A DNA stretch of 45,285 nucleotides from Nemertoderma westbladi (Eukaryota > Xenacoelomorpha > Nemertodermatida > Nemertodermatidae). Positions within the stretch are counted from its first letter, which is position 1, and every line of letters begins with the position of its first letter. The notes under the pieces were generated by a model. That model worked only from the letters and a program-made list of their open reading frames with translations, searched no databases and was not told the origin of the DNA. Position numbers and translations under genes: made by a program. Location: NCBI GenBank assembly GCA_032718475.1, contig JAUCBJ010008379.1:1-45285 (forward strand). The letters are read 5' to 3'. Below are positions 28,828-39,555 of this stretch, piece by piece.

Positions 28828-29178
28828 TCAGGATGACGCAAACTTCGGCCCCATCGCGACGATCTCCTCAATGGAGTTTCCAAAACCCATCCCATCGTCC
28901 ATGTAGAACCAGCGTCGAATCATATTGATCGCCTCTTCGCTATACTCCCCCTCTTTGCCCTCCACTGTTTCTCTTACGGCTGTGGTCATGGGGAATGAGG
29001 ACGACTTGGCTCCCATATTCTGCACCACCATCTTGTACATCAGTATATCTGACGGTTCTTCGTCACTGTTGTACCATAGGACGCGTTGACTTTCGCTATC
29101 CTCCTCAGTTACCTGCACTTGGTTAAACATGCCCTCTATATCGCATGTGAAGGTGTGATTTCCATTCCTAAACCTCAA
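28828..29178 (-). pseudogene. Reverse transcriptase core of BEL/Pao
   Basis: 116 codons with TCDIEGMFNQVQV (first catalytic Asp), VVQNMGAKSSSFPM and WFYMDDGMG (YMDD active site). Order and spacing are those of Pao-type RTs. The frame is lost at both ends. Confidence 0.85.
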
Positions 29179-29445
29179 CAGAACTTATATCCCCGAGTTG
29201 TAAATATTGGGGCCTTGTAGTAGGTAATTGTTTAAGCTTTTGCCGTTTGTCTTGGCAGAGGCATTGACCACCATCCTCAGTTTGCCCTTCTTGGGGTCTA
29301 GGGCCACATGAAGTGGCAGATAGTAAGTCCTGTCGGTATCTGGTTCATCTACTGGTAGCTCCACGGCCCTCCCCCTGATCTACATACTTCTTGATGGTCT
29401 TATGTATGTAGTCGTTCTTCTCCGGACTCCCCCTAAGCGTTTGTT

Positions 29446-29724
29446 TTAATTTCCGGAGTCTCGTTCGACCATTCTCTTATTATTTGGTAGGGGCACCTTT
29501 GGCTCCTTCCATACCATTCCTATGGTATACCGCCCCCCTTCATACTTCATCGATCTCCTTACTCTCTCCTGCGCCTGCTTGTCCTCTACCGAGGTTCCTA
29601 CCCCTGTCTCATTTAATCCCTCAAAATCCTGCCATAGCAGCCTTTTGAGTTGTTCCTCCGCTCCATTGTCCTTATTCATCTCTCTCATCGTTCCTGCGAA
29701 CATGCACCCTGAGGATTCGGACAC
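29446..29724 (-). pseudogene. N-terminal part of the BEL/Pao RT region; 5' truncation point of the element
   Basis: The piece has LKRLLWQDFEGL, RYTIGMVWKEPKVPLPNNK, typical of the stretch just before the Pao RT palm. Protease and Gag, expected upstream, are missing. The element stops near 29743, where AT-rich non-coding sequence begins. Confidence 0.75.
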
Positions 29725-29743
29725 GCTAAACGGGAAGAAGGAA

Positions 29744-31627
29744 ATGAAATGATTTATTTATATTGAGTAAAAGAAGACGCCATGGATGTTGGACATCAGC
29801 TCTACATTATAGTAAACTTTAGATACAGTAGTAAACTGGAAAACTGTATGTACTGTAATATAGCCTAAATATACGTGTATAATATATATATATAATTTAA
29901 TATTACTGTATATTGTTCTAATGTTATCGCCTATTACTGTGAATTATTTCTGAGAGGGCTTTTTTGGGGTGGGGTATAGTAAAAAAAGAGATGCTTAGTG
30001 TTTTGGGGGAAGATTAAAAATATATTATTATTGATAATTTATATTACCATATGGGTAAATAAAAACATTGAATAAACGGAAAATGCACGAAAGAGAGAAA
30101 GCTCAGTCTATGATTATTGGCGAAGAAGTTACGTGCTGTTATTGTTTTATTGTAATAATTGTTACAATTTGTCAAGGCTTTTACGGGAGGCTGACCTACA
30201 AACGCCACTAAGAGTCTTTCTGTAATTCTTATGAGTGTTATCAAGTGCCTTGTGGTACCTGCCACACAGCAGGAACACTCACGAAAGTGTGGGGGTATAT
30301 ATATATTATCTAATATATATATCTAACTGGATGTAGAATTAATTACTGTAAGTATAAAGCCTCGGCGCTTACAAACTGCTTCAAAGGGTGTGATAGTTAT
30401 GTGTAAACCGTTCCGTTATGTTGTGTTGTTGGCTAGTAAATGTACATATGACTTATATATATTACAGGTAGGACACTATGTTGACTCAGTGCGTGGTAAG
30501 CGCACAGTTCACTCGTGTTGCTTGCATAATATTAGTAGATGATATTTACTAGTTGGGGAATAATATTGCAGTACTATGGACACACACACTCGCACTAAAT
30601 GAACCGAATCTATTACAGACAGGGCGCAATATGCACTAACCGTGTGGAAATTGAGTTGGTTTGATCTCTGGTCCTGTATATTTATTAACAAAGCAATGCA
30701 ATAATAGTAATAAACAACAAAGCAACAAGTTGCAAGTAACAAGATGTTAAATGAATGCAACAAGGTGAAATACTACGAGTCCAATAATTAACGTGACTCG
30801 TACGGCGGTAAAATTGATGTAAAGGTTACGTCTATAGGAGTAGGATGGACATCGGCTATATAAAGGCACAGTAATGCTTATAAAATAGAACAGCCAATAA
30901 GATGCAATAATGCCGGCTTCGGTAGTTACCAATGAGAATTCAGTAATACCACAACTGCTGCTAGGCAACATATAAACAGATTTATGGAGCTATTCAACAC
31001 GAGTTAGGCATAAATGCTATGCGCACTGAAATTGAATGATAATGTGTTAAAAATATAAGATTTCTGTATGCAGTTAGCCCGTGCAGCAACACCATTTCCT
31101 AAAATCACGTAGAAGTTCATAACACAATGTGTTAAATAACACAATATTGAGTTTTTTCTGAAATTTACATTGGAAAGGGTATATACAATCTTGCAACAAT
31201 CAAAGGTTACGTCGATATCAAATACTCGCTACATACAGTTGAATGTGATAAACAATCTAACTAAATTAAACAAAATTAATTAAGGGTAGGTCAACTCCCT
31301 CATATAAAACAATAAAGTTCGTTGAGTCACTTCCGGTAAGACTAAATAAGTATTAAACAACCTTTCAAACAGTATTAGAGTTGGATATATTTACAAATAT
31401 GGTAGGTCAGTAAATTAATCGACGTAAGTAGGTAAATATTGAGTAATATTATCCTTCAAATATAAAAATACATAAATTCAACCAATATATTGAGTTTCAA
31501 TCTTACGGTAAGAAATACATATCGTTCATTGTTTACAAATATAATAGTTTTACGGCGTACTTAATCGTTGGCAAATGAGTATAGGGATTTTATAAAGTTT
31601 GACAGGCTAACTAATAGTAATCTAATA
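29744..31627. other. No gene recognised
   Basis: AT-rich non-coding sequence with a TATATA microsatellite near 29880 and 30296-30320. The first bases after the BEL/Pao remnant (GGAAATGAAATGATTTATTTA) resemble a short LINE tail but no LINE body was found. A CTATATAAAGG string near 30855 looks like a TATA box but has no gene attached. Confidence 0.5.
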
Positions 31628-32464
31628 TTATCGCTTTCGTTTGGGGTGTTTGGGAGTATTGCGCATAAAGAGTCGTTTCCTCTTCTTTGCGGGCGTCTGG
31701 GGCGCGGGTAACGCTAGGTCGTCGCTCGAAAGCGTTTCGTCGGGACCCGGGTGTATATCTACCGCATCAGGTATTGGCAAACTCGGACGATCGGTGTACG
31801 TTCCAGTAGAGGTGCCGGGCAAGGACAGGAACTCAGCCAGTTTCGTTGCGCACGAGTCGACAACCGGTCAACGGATCTCCAGCTCCGGAGGGGCAGCTAA
31901 GCGCTTCCGCACAGCGGCCTGTACTGGTCCGGAGGGGATGGTTTGAGTAGTGATACCAAACTAGGACTGCTGGCCGAGGAAAATTCTCGGAGGCACAGCA
32001 TGGGGAACTGGTCCTTCACGATGAACGTGTTCACAGAAAACTCGATGCTGTGGGAGCAGCTCGGGATGTCTCTCCAGGAACTGGGAACCATAGAATGGGG
32101 AGTCTTTAATGAATTTTATTATATCATAGGACGTCGCGTGCTCCGGATGTATTTCACGAAGAAAGCATCGGACGAAACAGGTATTGGTGCAGGAAGCTAC
32201 ACAGTTGAGGAGCTCGTAGCTCGGTAGCCAAGCACGTCGAACATCGGTGGCGCAGGTAAGGGGGCAACTGTGTACACTCCGAGATGAGCTTTCGCTGCGG
32301 CGTTTCGGGACATAGCGATCGCGTTGAGGTCTGCGCATCCTTCCCATGACTGGATGTATCGTGTAACGCTTGGCTCGTCTTCTATTTCTATGTCATGGCC
32401 GAAGGGGCAGTTTGAACTACTGTGTCCCTTGAGCTTGTCCCCCCTCGCACTGGGTGGCAAAGAC
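31628..32464 (-). pseudogene. Unrecognised minus-strand coding region, 3' part (interrupted by a LINE)
   Basis: GC-richer than its surroundings. Minus-strand pieces are 32460-32197 (with NCPFGHDIEIEDEPSVTRYI and NAIAMSRNAAAKAHLGVYTV), a second frame 32347-31961 (with HATSYDIIKFIKDSPFYG) and 31822-31628, a Pro/Ser-rich piece ending in the basic tail KKRKRLFMRNTPKHPKRKR, which looks like a nuclear localisation signal. With the LINE removed it abuts 34202-34639. No family is recognised. The opposite strand is also partly open (31943-32227), but the basic tail and continuity across the LINE favour the - strand. Confidence 0.4.
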
Positions 32465-34213
32465 TATACATGAGAATTACCAGCCGATCGCCTCAATGGT
32501 TGGAAAGCCCACTTTGAAAAGCTCCTCAATAATGACAGGGTATTGCCTGATAACTTTATAGAAGTAAAAGTGTCTGAGTCTGTACTCCCAGATATTCCCA
32601 TTGGCGATATCTCCTTTGCAGAAGTGAAGACTGCTGCAAAGAGCATTAAGACCAATCGTGCCAGTGGAGTAGATGGTGTTCCCCCTGAGGTCTTTAAAAT
32701 ACCCGAGTGTTTAAAGCTCATCTATCCCATCATAGTAGAAATGTACCGAACAACAAGAGTCCCACAAGAAATGAAAACAAATAAGTTGGTGCCTGTTCCC
32801 AAGAAGGGCAACCTAACACTCTATGGTTCTTTTCGGGGAATCTCATTGATCTCGATTGCTGCAAAGCTATACAATAGGATTCTATTAAATCGCATCAGGG
32901 ATCCCATTGAGAGACTGCTCCGTGGAAATCAGAATGGGTTCCGTAAAGGTCGTGGGACCATGGAGCCCATTTTGGCACTTAGAAGGATAATTGAAGAGTT
33001 ATCAAAAAAGAAAGACAGGCATCTGGCTGTTATCTTTGTTGACTTCTTCAAGGCCTTTGATTCAGTCTCTCGCTCACGTATGTTCAGCATACTTTCATTA
33101 TATGGGATTCCTGATGAAATTATTGCAGCAATCAGATCAGTATACGATGGTTCGACAACATTTGTGTCTACTGTTGATGGTGACACAGAACCATTTGAAG
33201 TGTTATGGGGCGTCCTCCAAGGAGACACACTTGCACCATTCTTGTTCATTATTGTGGTTGACTATGTTCTACGCATGTCCTTAGATCATTATAATGATGA
33301 TGGGGTGATGATAACTCCACCTACTGGCTCCAGAAGTCGAGGAAATCCTGCCAAGTACCTAACTTATCTAGACTTTGCTGATGACTTAGGAGTACTCTCA
33401 GAATCATTAGAGGGAGCCCAACGGCTCCTCAGCTCATTAGAACATGCTGCTTCTAGTGTTGGTCTTTTTATTAACTCCAGAAAGACCAAAATTCTGACAG
33501 TTAACTTTGAAAGTCCTCAGCAAGTCTCTGATCGGATGAGCATAAGCTCAAAGGATGGTATGCTTGAGCATGTGGACGACTTCTGTTACCTGGGATCATG
33601 GATCCGGAAGTCAGGTGAGGACCTTCGAATACGTAAGGGAAAGGCATGGGCAGCCTTGAATAGGCTTTCCAGGATTTGGAAGTCACCGAGAATTAATCGG
33701 AAACTTAAGGTCCGATTATTTAGAGCAGCAGTAGTTCCAGTACTCCTCTACGGGAGTCCATGCTGGGCTCTAACTGCTGAGGACACCAAATCTCTGGATG
33801 GCACATTCACAAGAATGCTACGCCGGGTTCATTGTGTCAAGTACAATGCACACTTCTCCAACCAGACACTATATAACATTGGAGGTGTCTCATTGGTTCC
33901 CCCAAGCTTGACACTAGAACAAAATCGCCTCCGCTTTGCAGGACATTGCTTTCGCCGTGAGGACCAGCCAGTGCATAATCTTGTACTTTGGCAGCCTCAT
34001 GGAGTGAATAAGCATGGTGGACAGCCCATGACTTTCTTGAGACGCATCTTAAAGGACACTGGCCTTAAAGATGCGGATGATCTAGCAAATGTCATGGGTG
34101 ATAGGGAGTTGTGGCGGTGAAATTTTGTTGACAAGCCGGCACAGCATTCTTAAAAATGCAGCTGCAATGCAGCATGCCGATCCTAGTAGTAGTATTAGTA
34201 GTATACATGAGAA
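32465..34213 (+). mobile_element. 5'-truncated LINE with 12-bp target duplication
   Basis: The inserted segment is 32477-34201. The 12-bp sequence tatacatgagaa flanks it on both sides (32465-32476 and 34202-34213). It is 5' truncated inside the ORF and ends in a TAGTAGTAGTATTAGTAG microsatellite-like tail, the usual signature of target-primed reverse transcription. Copies of the same 3' end lie at 1930-2362 and 43637-43955. Confidence 0.88.
32477..34120 (+). CDS. LINE reverse transcriptase (partial ORF, nearly intact)
   Basis: One frame is open from the 5' junction to a TGA at 34118-34120 (about 547 residues). It begins in the linker (LNGWKAHFEKLLN), then has the RT fingers/palm: RASGVDGVPPEVFK, FRGISLISIAAKLYN, QNGFRKGRGTMEPI, VDFFKAFDSVSR (first Asp), GVLQGDTLAPFLF, and LDFADDLGVLS in the place of YADD. 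A thumb and a C-terminal HCFRREDQP segment follow. The endonuclease domain is missing by truncation. The family copies read about nine codons further past LWR; here CGC/AGC is replaced by TGA. It looks young but cannot move by itself. The clade is not certain. Confidence 0.88.
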   Translation, partial: LPADRLNGWKAHFEKLLNNDRVLPDNFIEVKVSESVLPDIPIGDISFAEVKTAAKSIKTNRASGVDGVPPEVFKIPECLKLIYPIIVEMYRTTRVPQEMKTNKLVPVPKKGNLTLYGSFRGISLISIAAKLYNRILLNRIRDPIERLLRGNQNGFRKGRGTMEPILALRRIIEELSKKKDRHLAVIFVDFFKAFDSVSRSRMFSILSLYGIPDEIIAAIRSVYDGSTTFVSTVDGDTEPFEVLWGVLQGDTLAPFLFIIVVDYVLRMSLDHYNDDGVMITPPTGSRSRGNPAKYLTYLDFADDLGVLSESLEGAQRLLSSLEHAASSVGLFINSRKTKILTVNFESPQQVSDRMSISSKDGMLEHVDDFCYLGSWIRKSGEDLRIRKGKAWAALNRLSRIWKSPRINRKLKVRLFRAAVVPVLLYGSPCWALTAEDTKSLDGTFTRMLRRVHCVKYNAHFSNQTLYNIGGVSLVPPSLTLEQNRLRFAGHCFRREDQPVHNLVLWQPHGVNKHGGQPMTFLRRILKDTGLKDADDLANVMGDRELWR

Positions 34214-34639
34214 AAAGATATGATCATTGCTAATACGGCAGTAGGGGCAATAGAGTTTGATGTTACTATCGGCAAGACGCTCACAAAGAACTCCAGGTTG
34301 GGTGGGAGCCTTGTGCGTGCGGAGACCGCAGTGCTCGCAGTGGATATGTTTACGAAATGACGCGTAATATAAACCTCGGATGGTGAGCCGCTCAGTCCCG
34401 CGATACCAGTCTATTAAAGCGGACTCATTATCATGAGCAGATACGACAGTGGTAGCTACTGAGGTCGCTTCTAAATGGATTGGCTCTTCCGTTTGTTCCG
34501 GGGCGTCCACAATATCAGTCTGCATTTGCCCAACAAAGAAGCCAGGTTTGATGATGGGTCTCTCGATCACCGATGGGTGTAGGTTTGAAACGCACACATT
34601 CCGGAATATGGCAAAGCCACCGCTGGCTAGCTCATCCAT
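34202..34639 (-). pseudogene. Unrecognised minus-strand coding region, 5' part
   Basis: Starts at ATG 34639 in a good Kozak context (GCCATGG). It encodes SGGFAIFRNVCVSNLHPSVI, ERPIIKPGFFVGQMQTDIVD, a linker, then LTIRGLYYASFRKHIHCEHC and IKLYCPYC, which could form a zinc-binding site of four Cys plus His. The frame runs into the LINE insertion at 34202, and the presumed remainder lies at 31628-32464, in a shifted frame. No family is recognised; it could be a host gene, a transposon ORF or an integrated viral gene. It lies directly downstream of a BEL/Pao gag-protease remnant on the same strand, with no evidence that they belong together. Confidence 0.45.
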
Positions 34640-34697
34640 GGCGGAACGACGTAACTCTCATTGAGACAACAACTTTACGCGGAACTGACTGTCAATG

Positions 34698-35382
34698 TTA
34701 GCGAAAGGGGTCAGGAAACGTCGAAAGCATTCGAAATTCCTTATAGTACTTTGTCTCAATGGTAGATTGCCAATGTTTCATTATCCCAGATAATGTTAGT
34801 TTCATGTCATGGCCCTGTTCCCTGGCGAACAAGGATTCTGCTAACTCTGCGTCTATGAAGGTGCCCGTACTTCCGGTGTCCATTAAGGCGTTGACTACGA
34901 AGCTATTGCCTCCCGCGTGGAGCCGGACTTTGAGCACTGGAAACTCTCTGACTCCGATATCCTGAAATGACCGGGTGCTGGGATTGCTCTCTATTTTGAA
35001 ACAATCTTCCGATGCGGGTTCCTCATAGGTAAAGGCTTCATACACACTAACATGGTTACAGCATTCGTCGTCGTCAGTAAACTCTCCAGGTAGGAATGCG
35101 TCTGGTCCCTCGTCAGATGAGTCTGTCACGTAGTCGGTGAAATGTACACGTTGGTCTGGCTCTTCCTTCGGGGTCCGGTCTAGATGCAGTAAAGGGTGAT
35201 GGGAGCCTTGACATACCGGACATGTTTTTACGTTCACTAGTCTACACTTACGTCGCAAATGTCCTGGTCTAAGACACAAAAAGCATGTCGACAAGTCTAA
35301 AACCGTCTGTCGTCTCTCCTTTGGTGTCATTTTTAAGAAGGCATTACATTTCGCAAGCGGATGTGAGTCTGTTTTACAAAGG
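34698..35382 (-). pseudogene. Gag nucleocapsid plus aspartic protease remnant of a BEL/Pao-like element
   Basis: One minus-strand frame has HPLAKCNAF, a CCHC knuckle CFLCLRPGHLRRKC, a second partial finger CPVCQGSHHPLLH, an acidic linker, then VVNALMDTGSTGTFIDAELA with the DTGS active site of a retroviral-type protease. This is the Gag-protease junction of Pao/BEL elements. It stops at 34698 soon after the protease; upstream Gag is cut off by the foldback element at 35381. No RT follows. It differs from the element at 21890-29743, which has lost exactly this part, but belonging to the same family cannot be shown. Confidence 0.75.
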
Positions 35383-36396
35383 TTGTGTACAAAACACAGA
35401 CCCAAGACCCCAGACCCCCAGGTACAAAACACAAACCCCCAGGTACAAAACACAGACCCCCCCCCCCCCCCAGGTACAAAACACAGACCCCCCCCCCAGG
35501 TACAAAACACAGACACCCCCAGGTACAAAACACAGACCACAGACGAAAATTTCATAGATTGTTAAAAAACGAAACGAAACGAATATTTGATCATAATGGT
35601 AAAAACAAAACGAAACTAAATTAATGAAAACGAAACGAAATTGAAATGTCTTTCGTTTCGTTTCGTTATGCCATCCCTACCTTAGGTTGGAATTGGAATG
35701 TCAATATCGAATTCGTTCTTAAGTTAAAAGACATGTGAAGCAGCCAATCGGGGATGCAGTTCTTCACCTTCCTGCAGGAGTGATAACTGATCACTGACGT
35801 ATGGAAATCGCTTAAATATGCAGTCCCACCTTACGCAGTAAAACTTCTTAGTAAGTTTGTTCGATGGTATGTTAGTAGAGGGAATCGATGGATGGGGATC
35901 ACATCCATCTTTCAAAGTGATCAGAACACTATATCATATGGCCGAATGAGCTGCCGCCGTGGAAAGTTTAGTTTACATTGTTGACAATGAAGGGCTGATG
36001 GTTCATCAGTTAGGAAACACAATGTAATGGGCAAGTCATTATGATAGACTTCAGTAAATGGACGCCCTGGCAATGACTGTATATCATCTGTGCTACTACC
36101 ACTTGGTGGAATAGCATTTACTGACTGTGGTCTCCAAGCCGTCTTATGTCGACCTCCCTTTTTCCCAGCAGCGGGAGGACCGCTGCTGGGTACCTGGGGG
36201 GGGGGGGGGGGTCTGTGTTTTGTACCTGGGGGGGGGGGGGTCTGTGTTTTGTACCTGGGGGGGGGGGTCTGTGTTTTGTACCTGGGGGGGTCTGTGTTTT
36301 GTACCTGGGGGGGGGGGTCTGTGTTTTGTACCTGGGGGGGTCTGTGTTTTGTACCTGGGGGTCAGGGGTCCTGGGTCTGTGTTTTGTACACAACCC
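35381..36396. mobile_element. Foldback element with termini made of TGTGTTTTGTACCTGGGG repeats
   Basis: The left terminus (35381-35545) and right terminus (36188-36396) are inverse copies. Each starts GGTTGTGTACAAAACACAG read inward and then holds 5-8 units of TCTGTGTTTTGTACCTGGGG with G runs of 4 to 14. The 640-bp centre has a CGAAA-rich palindrome and no gene. The arrays read open in all frames as artefacts. No target duplication was seen. Confidence 0.75.
35562..35668. repeat. CGAAA microsatellite palindrome
   Basis: AACGAAACGAAACGAA-type repeats (35570 onward, 35627 onward) face TTTCGTTTCGTTTCG at about 35650-35666. Confidence 0.8.
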
Positions 36397-37378
36397 ATGG
36401 CGATATACTACAGTACAGTTATGTGTTACAAAATAAATTGAACTGCAGTATTTGACTATATTGCTTCCATAGTTACTGTTACTGCTATTCAAATTAATGC
36501 ATTCTTCAACTCCTGATGCTGCCTTAGTCTGTGTTAAATAATTTAATGTTCTCGAATATTTATTACATAACTAGAGAACCACTTAACTACATAAACCAAT
36601 ATTGGATATTGAGTTCCGTTTTGGAGTTCGCCACGCAGACACTAAAGTTGCAATAACTTTTGAGTGTGTTAATGGATTTTGCTCAAATGACTTTCAAACC
36701 TTTTCTACGTTGATGCTCTTTTACCACATGTAATAAAATTTAAAAAATGTCACCAAAAATATTTTACTTTTGTTAAAATCAATGCATTCCTATTGATTAC
36801 TAACTCCGTACGGCCACATTAACTATCAGTTTATGTAGATAGAAGGCCAATATATCATTTCGATTTGTAATTTTTCTTATGAAGTAAGTTTGGTGATTGT
36901 CTTATATACTTTTTAATTTACTTTCCAATAACAGTTTATAAGAGGTCCCTTCTACGTTTTGGACACTTTTTTTGGATCGAGTAATCCTTTTGGATTGCTC
37001 GGTTGCGTAGTTCGTTTTCTTCCAGGCCCGGATAGATAGATAGAGCACATAAACGACTCGATTACAAAAAGTCATCAAATTATTATTATTATTATAATGA
37101 ATTTATTGGTATAATATATTATAAACACTAAACTAAAGCTGTACACAATATTAGCTACTGATTATAGAAGCACAGAACAGGCACGTGGCACGAATACTAA
37201 ACAACCACGATAGACAATACGATTATATCGAAAAACAGAAGCTGTAAAACTAATGTAACAGCAGCGGGTCGGGATTAGGTTGAGAGATCACCCAAAAAAA
37301 TGTTTCACTAAAGGAAATTTCAGGAAAAGTATTGATTAATTTACCAGTAATTTCTTGTTCTAGAAGAATAGAGAGGGC
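36397..37378. other. No gene recognised
   Basis: AT-rich. The part around 36640-36740 (GCAATAACTTTTGAGTGTG, then TTAATGGATTTTGCTCAAATG) is similar in style to segments near 38110 and 41300, so it is probably an old repeat. An ATT trinucleotide run lies at 37079-37095. Confidence 0.5.
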
Positions 37379-37454
37379 AGTTGAATATGGCATACATTTT
37401 ATTCGATAGTGATTTAACTGAACTTGCAGCGAATTATTACGCTTAAAATTGAAT

Positions 37455-37545
37455 TTTAGTGCGCATAAAATAATTATTACACGCAAAAGTAATTATTACG
37501 CGCAAAAATAATTATTACTCGCAAAAATAATTATTACTCGCAAAA
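37455..37545 (+). repeat. 20-bp subterminal tandem repeat, about 4.5 copies
   Basis: AATAATTATTACGCGCAAAA units with single-base variants; inverted, more degenerate copies are at 40166-40245. Confidence 0.85.
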
Positions 37546-37832
37546 TTAAAACGTAACAAGAGTGAGCGTTCTCTCAAACAAACAGTGTAAAGCTGCTTTA
37601 CTTTGCAGGTATCTTTATAAGGCTTGTATGTTGTATGATAGTTATCATATGTAGATATCACTTCCAAAGGAATACAAACAATAAAATATTGGGGGAAGGT
37701 TAAAACAGTCAGACAGTCGCTGCAAAGAATCAACTCTAAAGAATTAAAATGGACCAAAATGAGTAAAATTGCAGAGAATTTAGAGAACAAGCCAGTATAA
37801 TTTCATAATATTTCACAATCTTGAATAAGTAA

Positions 37833-38075
37833 TGTGGGGCGAGCGACGAAAGTAAGCGAGCTTAGCATACAGGTAGCACTAACTCAATCGGTGTGTTTGT
37901 TGCTCTGTTGTGGGGCGAGCGACGAAAGTAAGCGAGCTTAGCATACAGGTACCACTAACTCAATCGGTGTGTCTGTTGATCTGTTGTTCTGTTGTGGGGC
38001 GAGCGACGAAAGTAAGCGAGCTTAGCATACAGGTACCACTAACTCAATCGGTGTGTCTGTTGCTCTGTCGATCTG
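37833..38075 (+). repeat. Tandem repeat, three units of 76-84 bp
   Basis: Units start at 37833, 37909 and 37993 with TGTGGGGCGAGCGACGAAAG and contain AAGCGAGCTTAGCATACAGG and ACTAACTCAATCGGTGTG. They differ in the number of trailing TCTGTTG(T/A) blocks. A diverged single relative follows the MITE at 18933-18990. Confidence 0.9.
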
Positions 38076-38667
38076 TTGTTCTGTCGATCTGTCGTTCTGT
38101 TGTGTCCAATTTTAAACGTCAATAACTCAGCCAAATGTTAATGAAATTTAACCAAACTTGGTACACATGTAGTCTGGTAAAAGTTTAGAAATTTTCCAAG
38201 TTGAATTTTCGCGTGGCCTTCGAGAAGCTAAGATAATAGCAGTTAATTAGTTAATTAAGTTGATTAGGGTAACAACATCAATTTCAACCTGCCTCCTTAA
38301 AGGATATTAATTATTTTCTAGTATAAGATTTAAATAATTATACTTAAAAGTTATACAGCTGTAATCCCCATACAACATTCCATTATAGTTTTTAATTAGT
38401 TCAAGTGATTTGCTTTAATAAATGTGTCTTTAATTGATCTAAACGTAATTAAAGCGGCACAATTATTGAGTACAAATTTAATCCTTCCCATTATTGGTCA
38501 ACATAGTCTCTGTGGGGGTGTAGAGCTGCTAGCTGGCTGGGAGATGTTTGTGTAGCCTTACCAGTACTGTACTGTAACTTGTACTGTAATAGACAGCTAG
38601 TAGTATTGCTATAGCAACACAGACATCACTCCAACCATATGCTGTTTATTCTATTGACCTGATACGT

Positions 38668-39155
38668 TGTATTATTATTCTATCTCAGTTGACAGAAATC
38701 ATAATCCATGTCTGAAATAGTTTATTCCACAATGTATATGTCTGGTTATTTTTTAATTGAATTTTTGCAAAGTAGTAAAATTAATGTTCTTAAAAATAAT
38801 ATTATTATTTTATATGTAACCTAGGAAATTAGCTACATTTTTTCGCTGCAGCTTTAAGAGTGTACATTGATTTAATATTATTTCAATACCCATATTACTA
38901 CATCGGCATAAGATGCGTTGGCGTTGTATCACACATCTCCACATATCACACATCTCCACATAGATGTATCAACAGTTACTCGCACAGTTTCGAAACTTCG
39001 CATAGTTATAACTGTATAAAGATCGTCAGTCTGCGTTTAGGAAAAATATTTTATGACAAAACAGGACAAGCGACGAGCGCAACGAGGCATATAAAGAAGA
39101 CGAGTACTGCGTTGACTAAATTATTATATAAACCACCTGGCTTCACATATTGATC
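38668..39155 (+). repeat. Direct duplication, copy A
   Basis: Nearly identical to 39556-40028 at an offset of 891 bp (ATGTCTGAAATAGTTTATTCC, TTTTTTCGCTGCAGCTTTAA, ACATCGGCATA). Copy A has an extra CACACATCTCCACATAT. Confidence 0.88.
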
Positions 39156-39555
39156 GCATCCCTAGTTATTATTATTATAAAGATCGTCCTAGCCTGCGTT
39201 TAAGAAATATATTTAAATACAAAACAGGACGAACGCAAAGAGGCTTATAATGAAAACGAGTACTGCGTTTATTATATTCCTATAAACCACCTGGCTTTGC
39301 ATATTTAACGTGCGATTGGAAATAAGTTCGTGCTACCCTTCCGTGGGTGGTAGATGTCGCGGTTATGTATTGGTGGTTGGGAAGGGTGGGGGGGGGGGGA
39401 TTAAAAGGGGTGAACACGTACTGTCCACCTTTCTTTGATTGATTGGTGGTGTGGGTAAATTTCTCAAAACCTGATTTTGTGATACAGTCGCTGCATTTTA
39501 ATTTGTATATAATAACTAGGCCTCGTGCTGCGCGAAGTCCCCACGAACGTGTAAA

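Noticed and set aside
31943-32227. 94-codon + strand ORF
   Set aside because: It is plausible in composition, but the minus-strand region it overlaps continues across the LINE site and ends in a clear basic tail; no domain on the + strand. Not fully excluded.
35383-36492. Several overlapping ORFs rich in Gly/Val/Tyr or Pro/Lys/Thr
   Set aside because: All are translations of the TCTGTGTTTTGTACCTGGGG arrays in various frames.
37833-38075. CRISPR-like regular repeats (also 5128-5300 and 7258-7372)
   Set aside because: Units are direct tandem copies with no unique spacers, in an animal genome.
37910-38125. ORF with two identical 25-residue blocks
   Set aside because: Reads through the 84-bp tandem repeat; not a gene.
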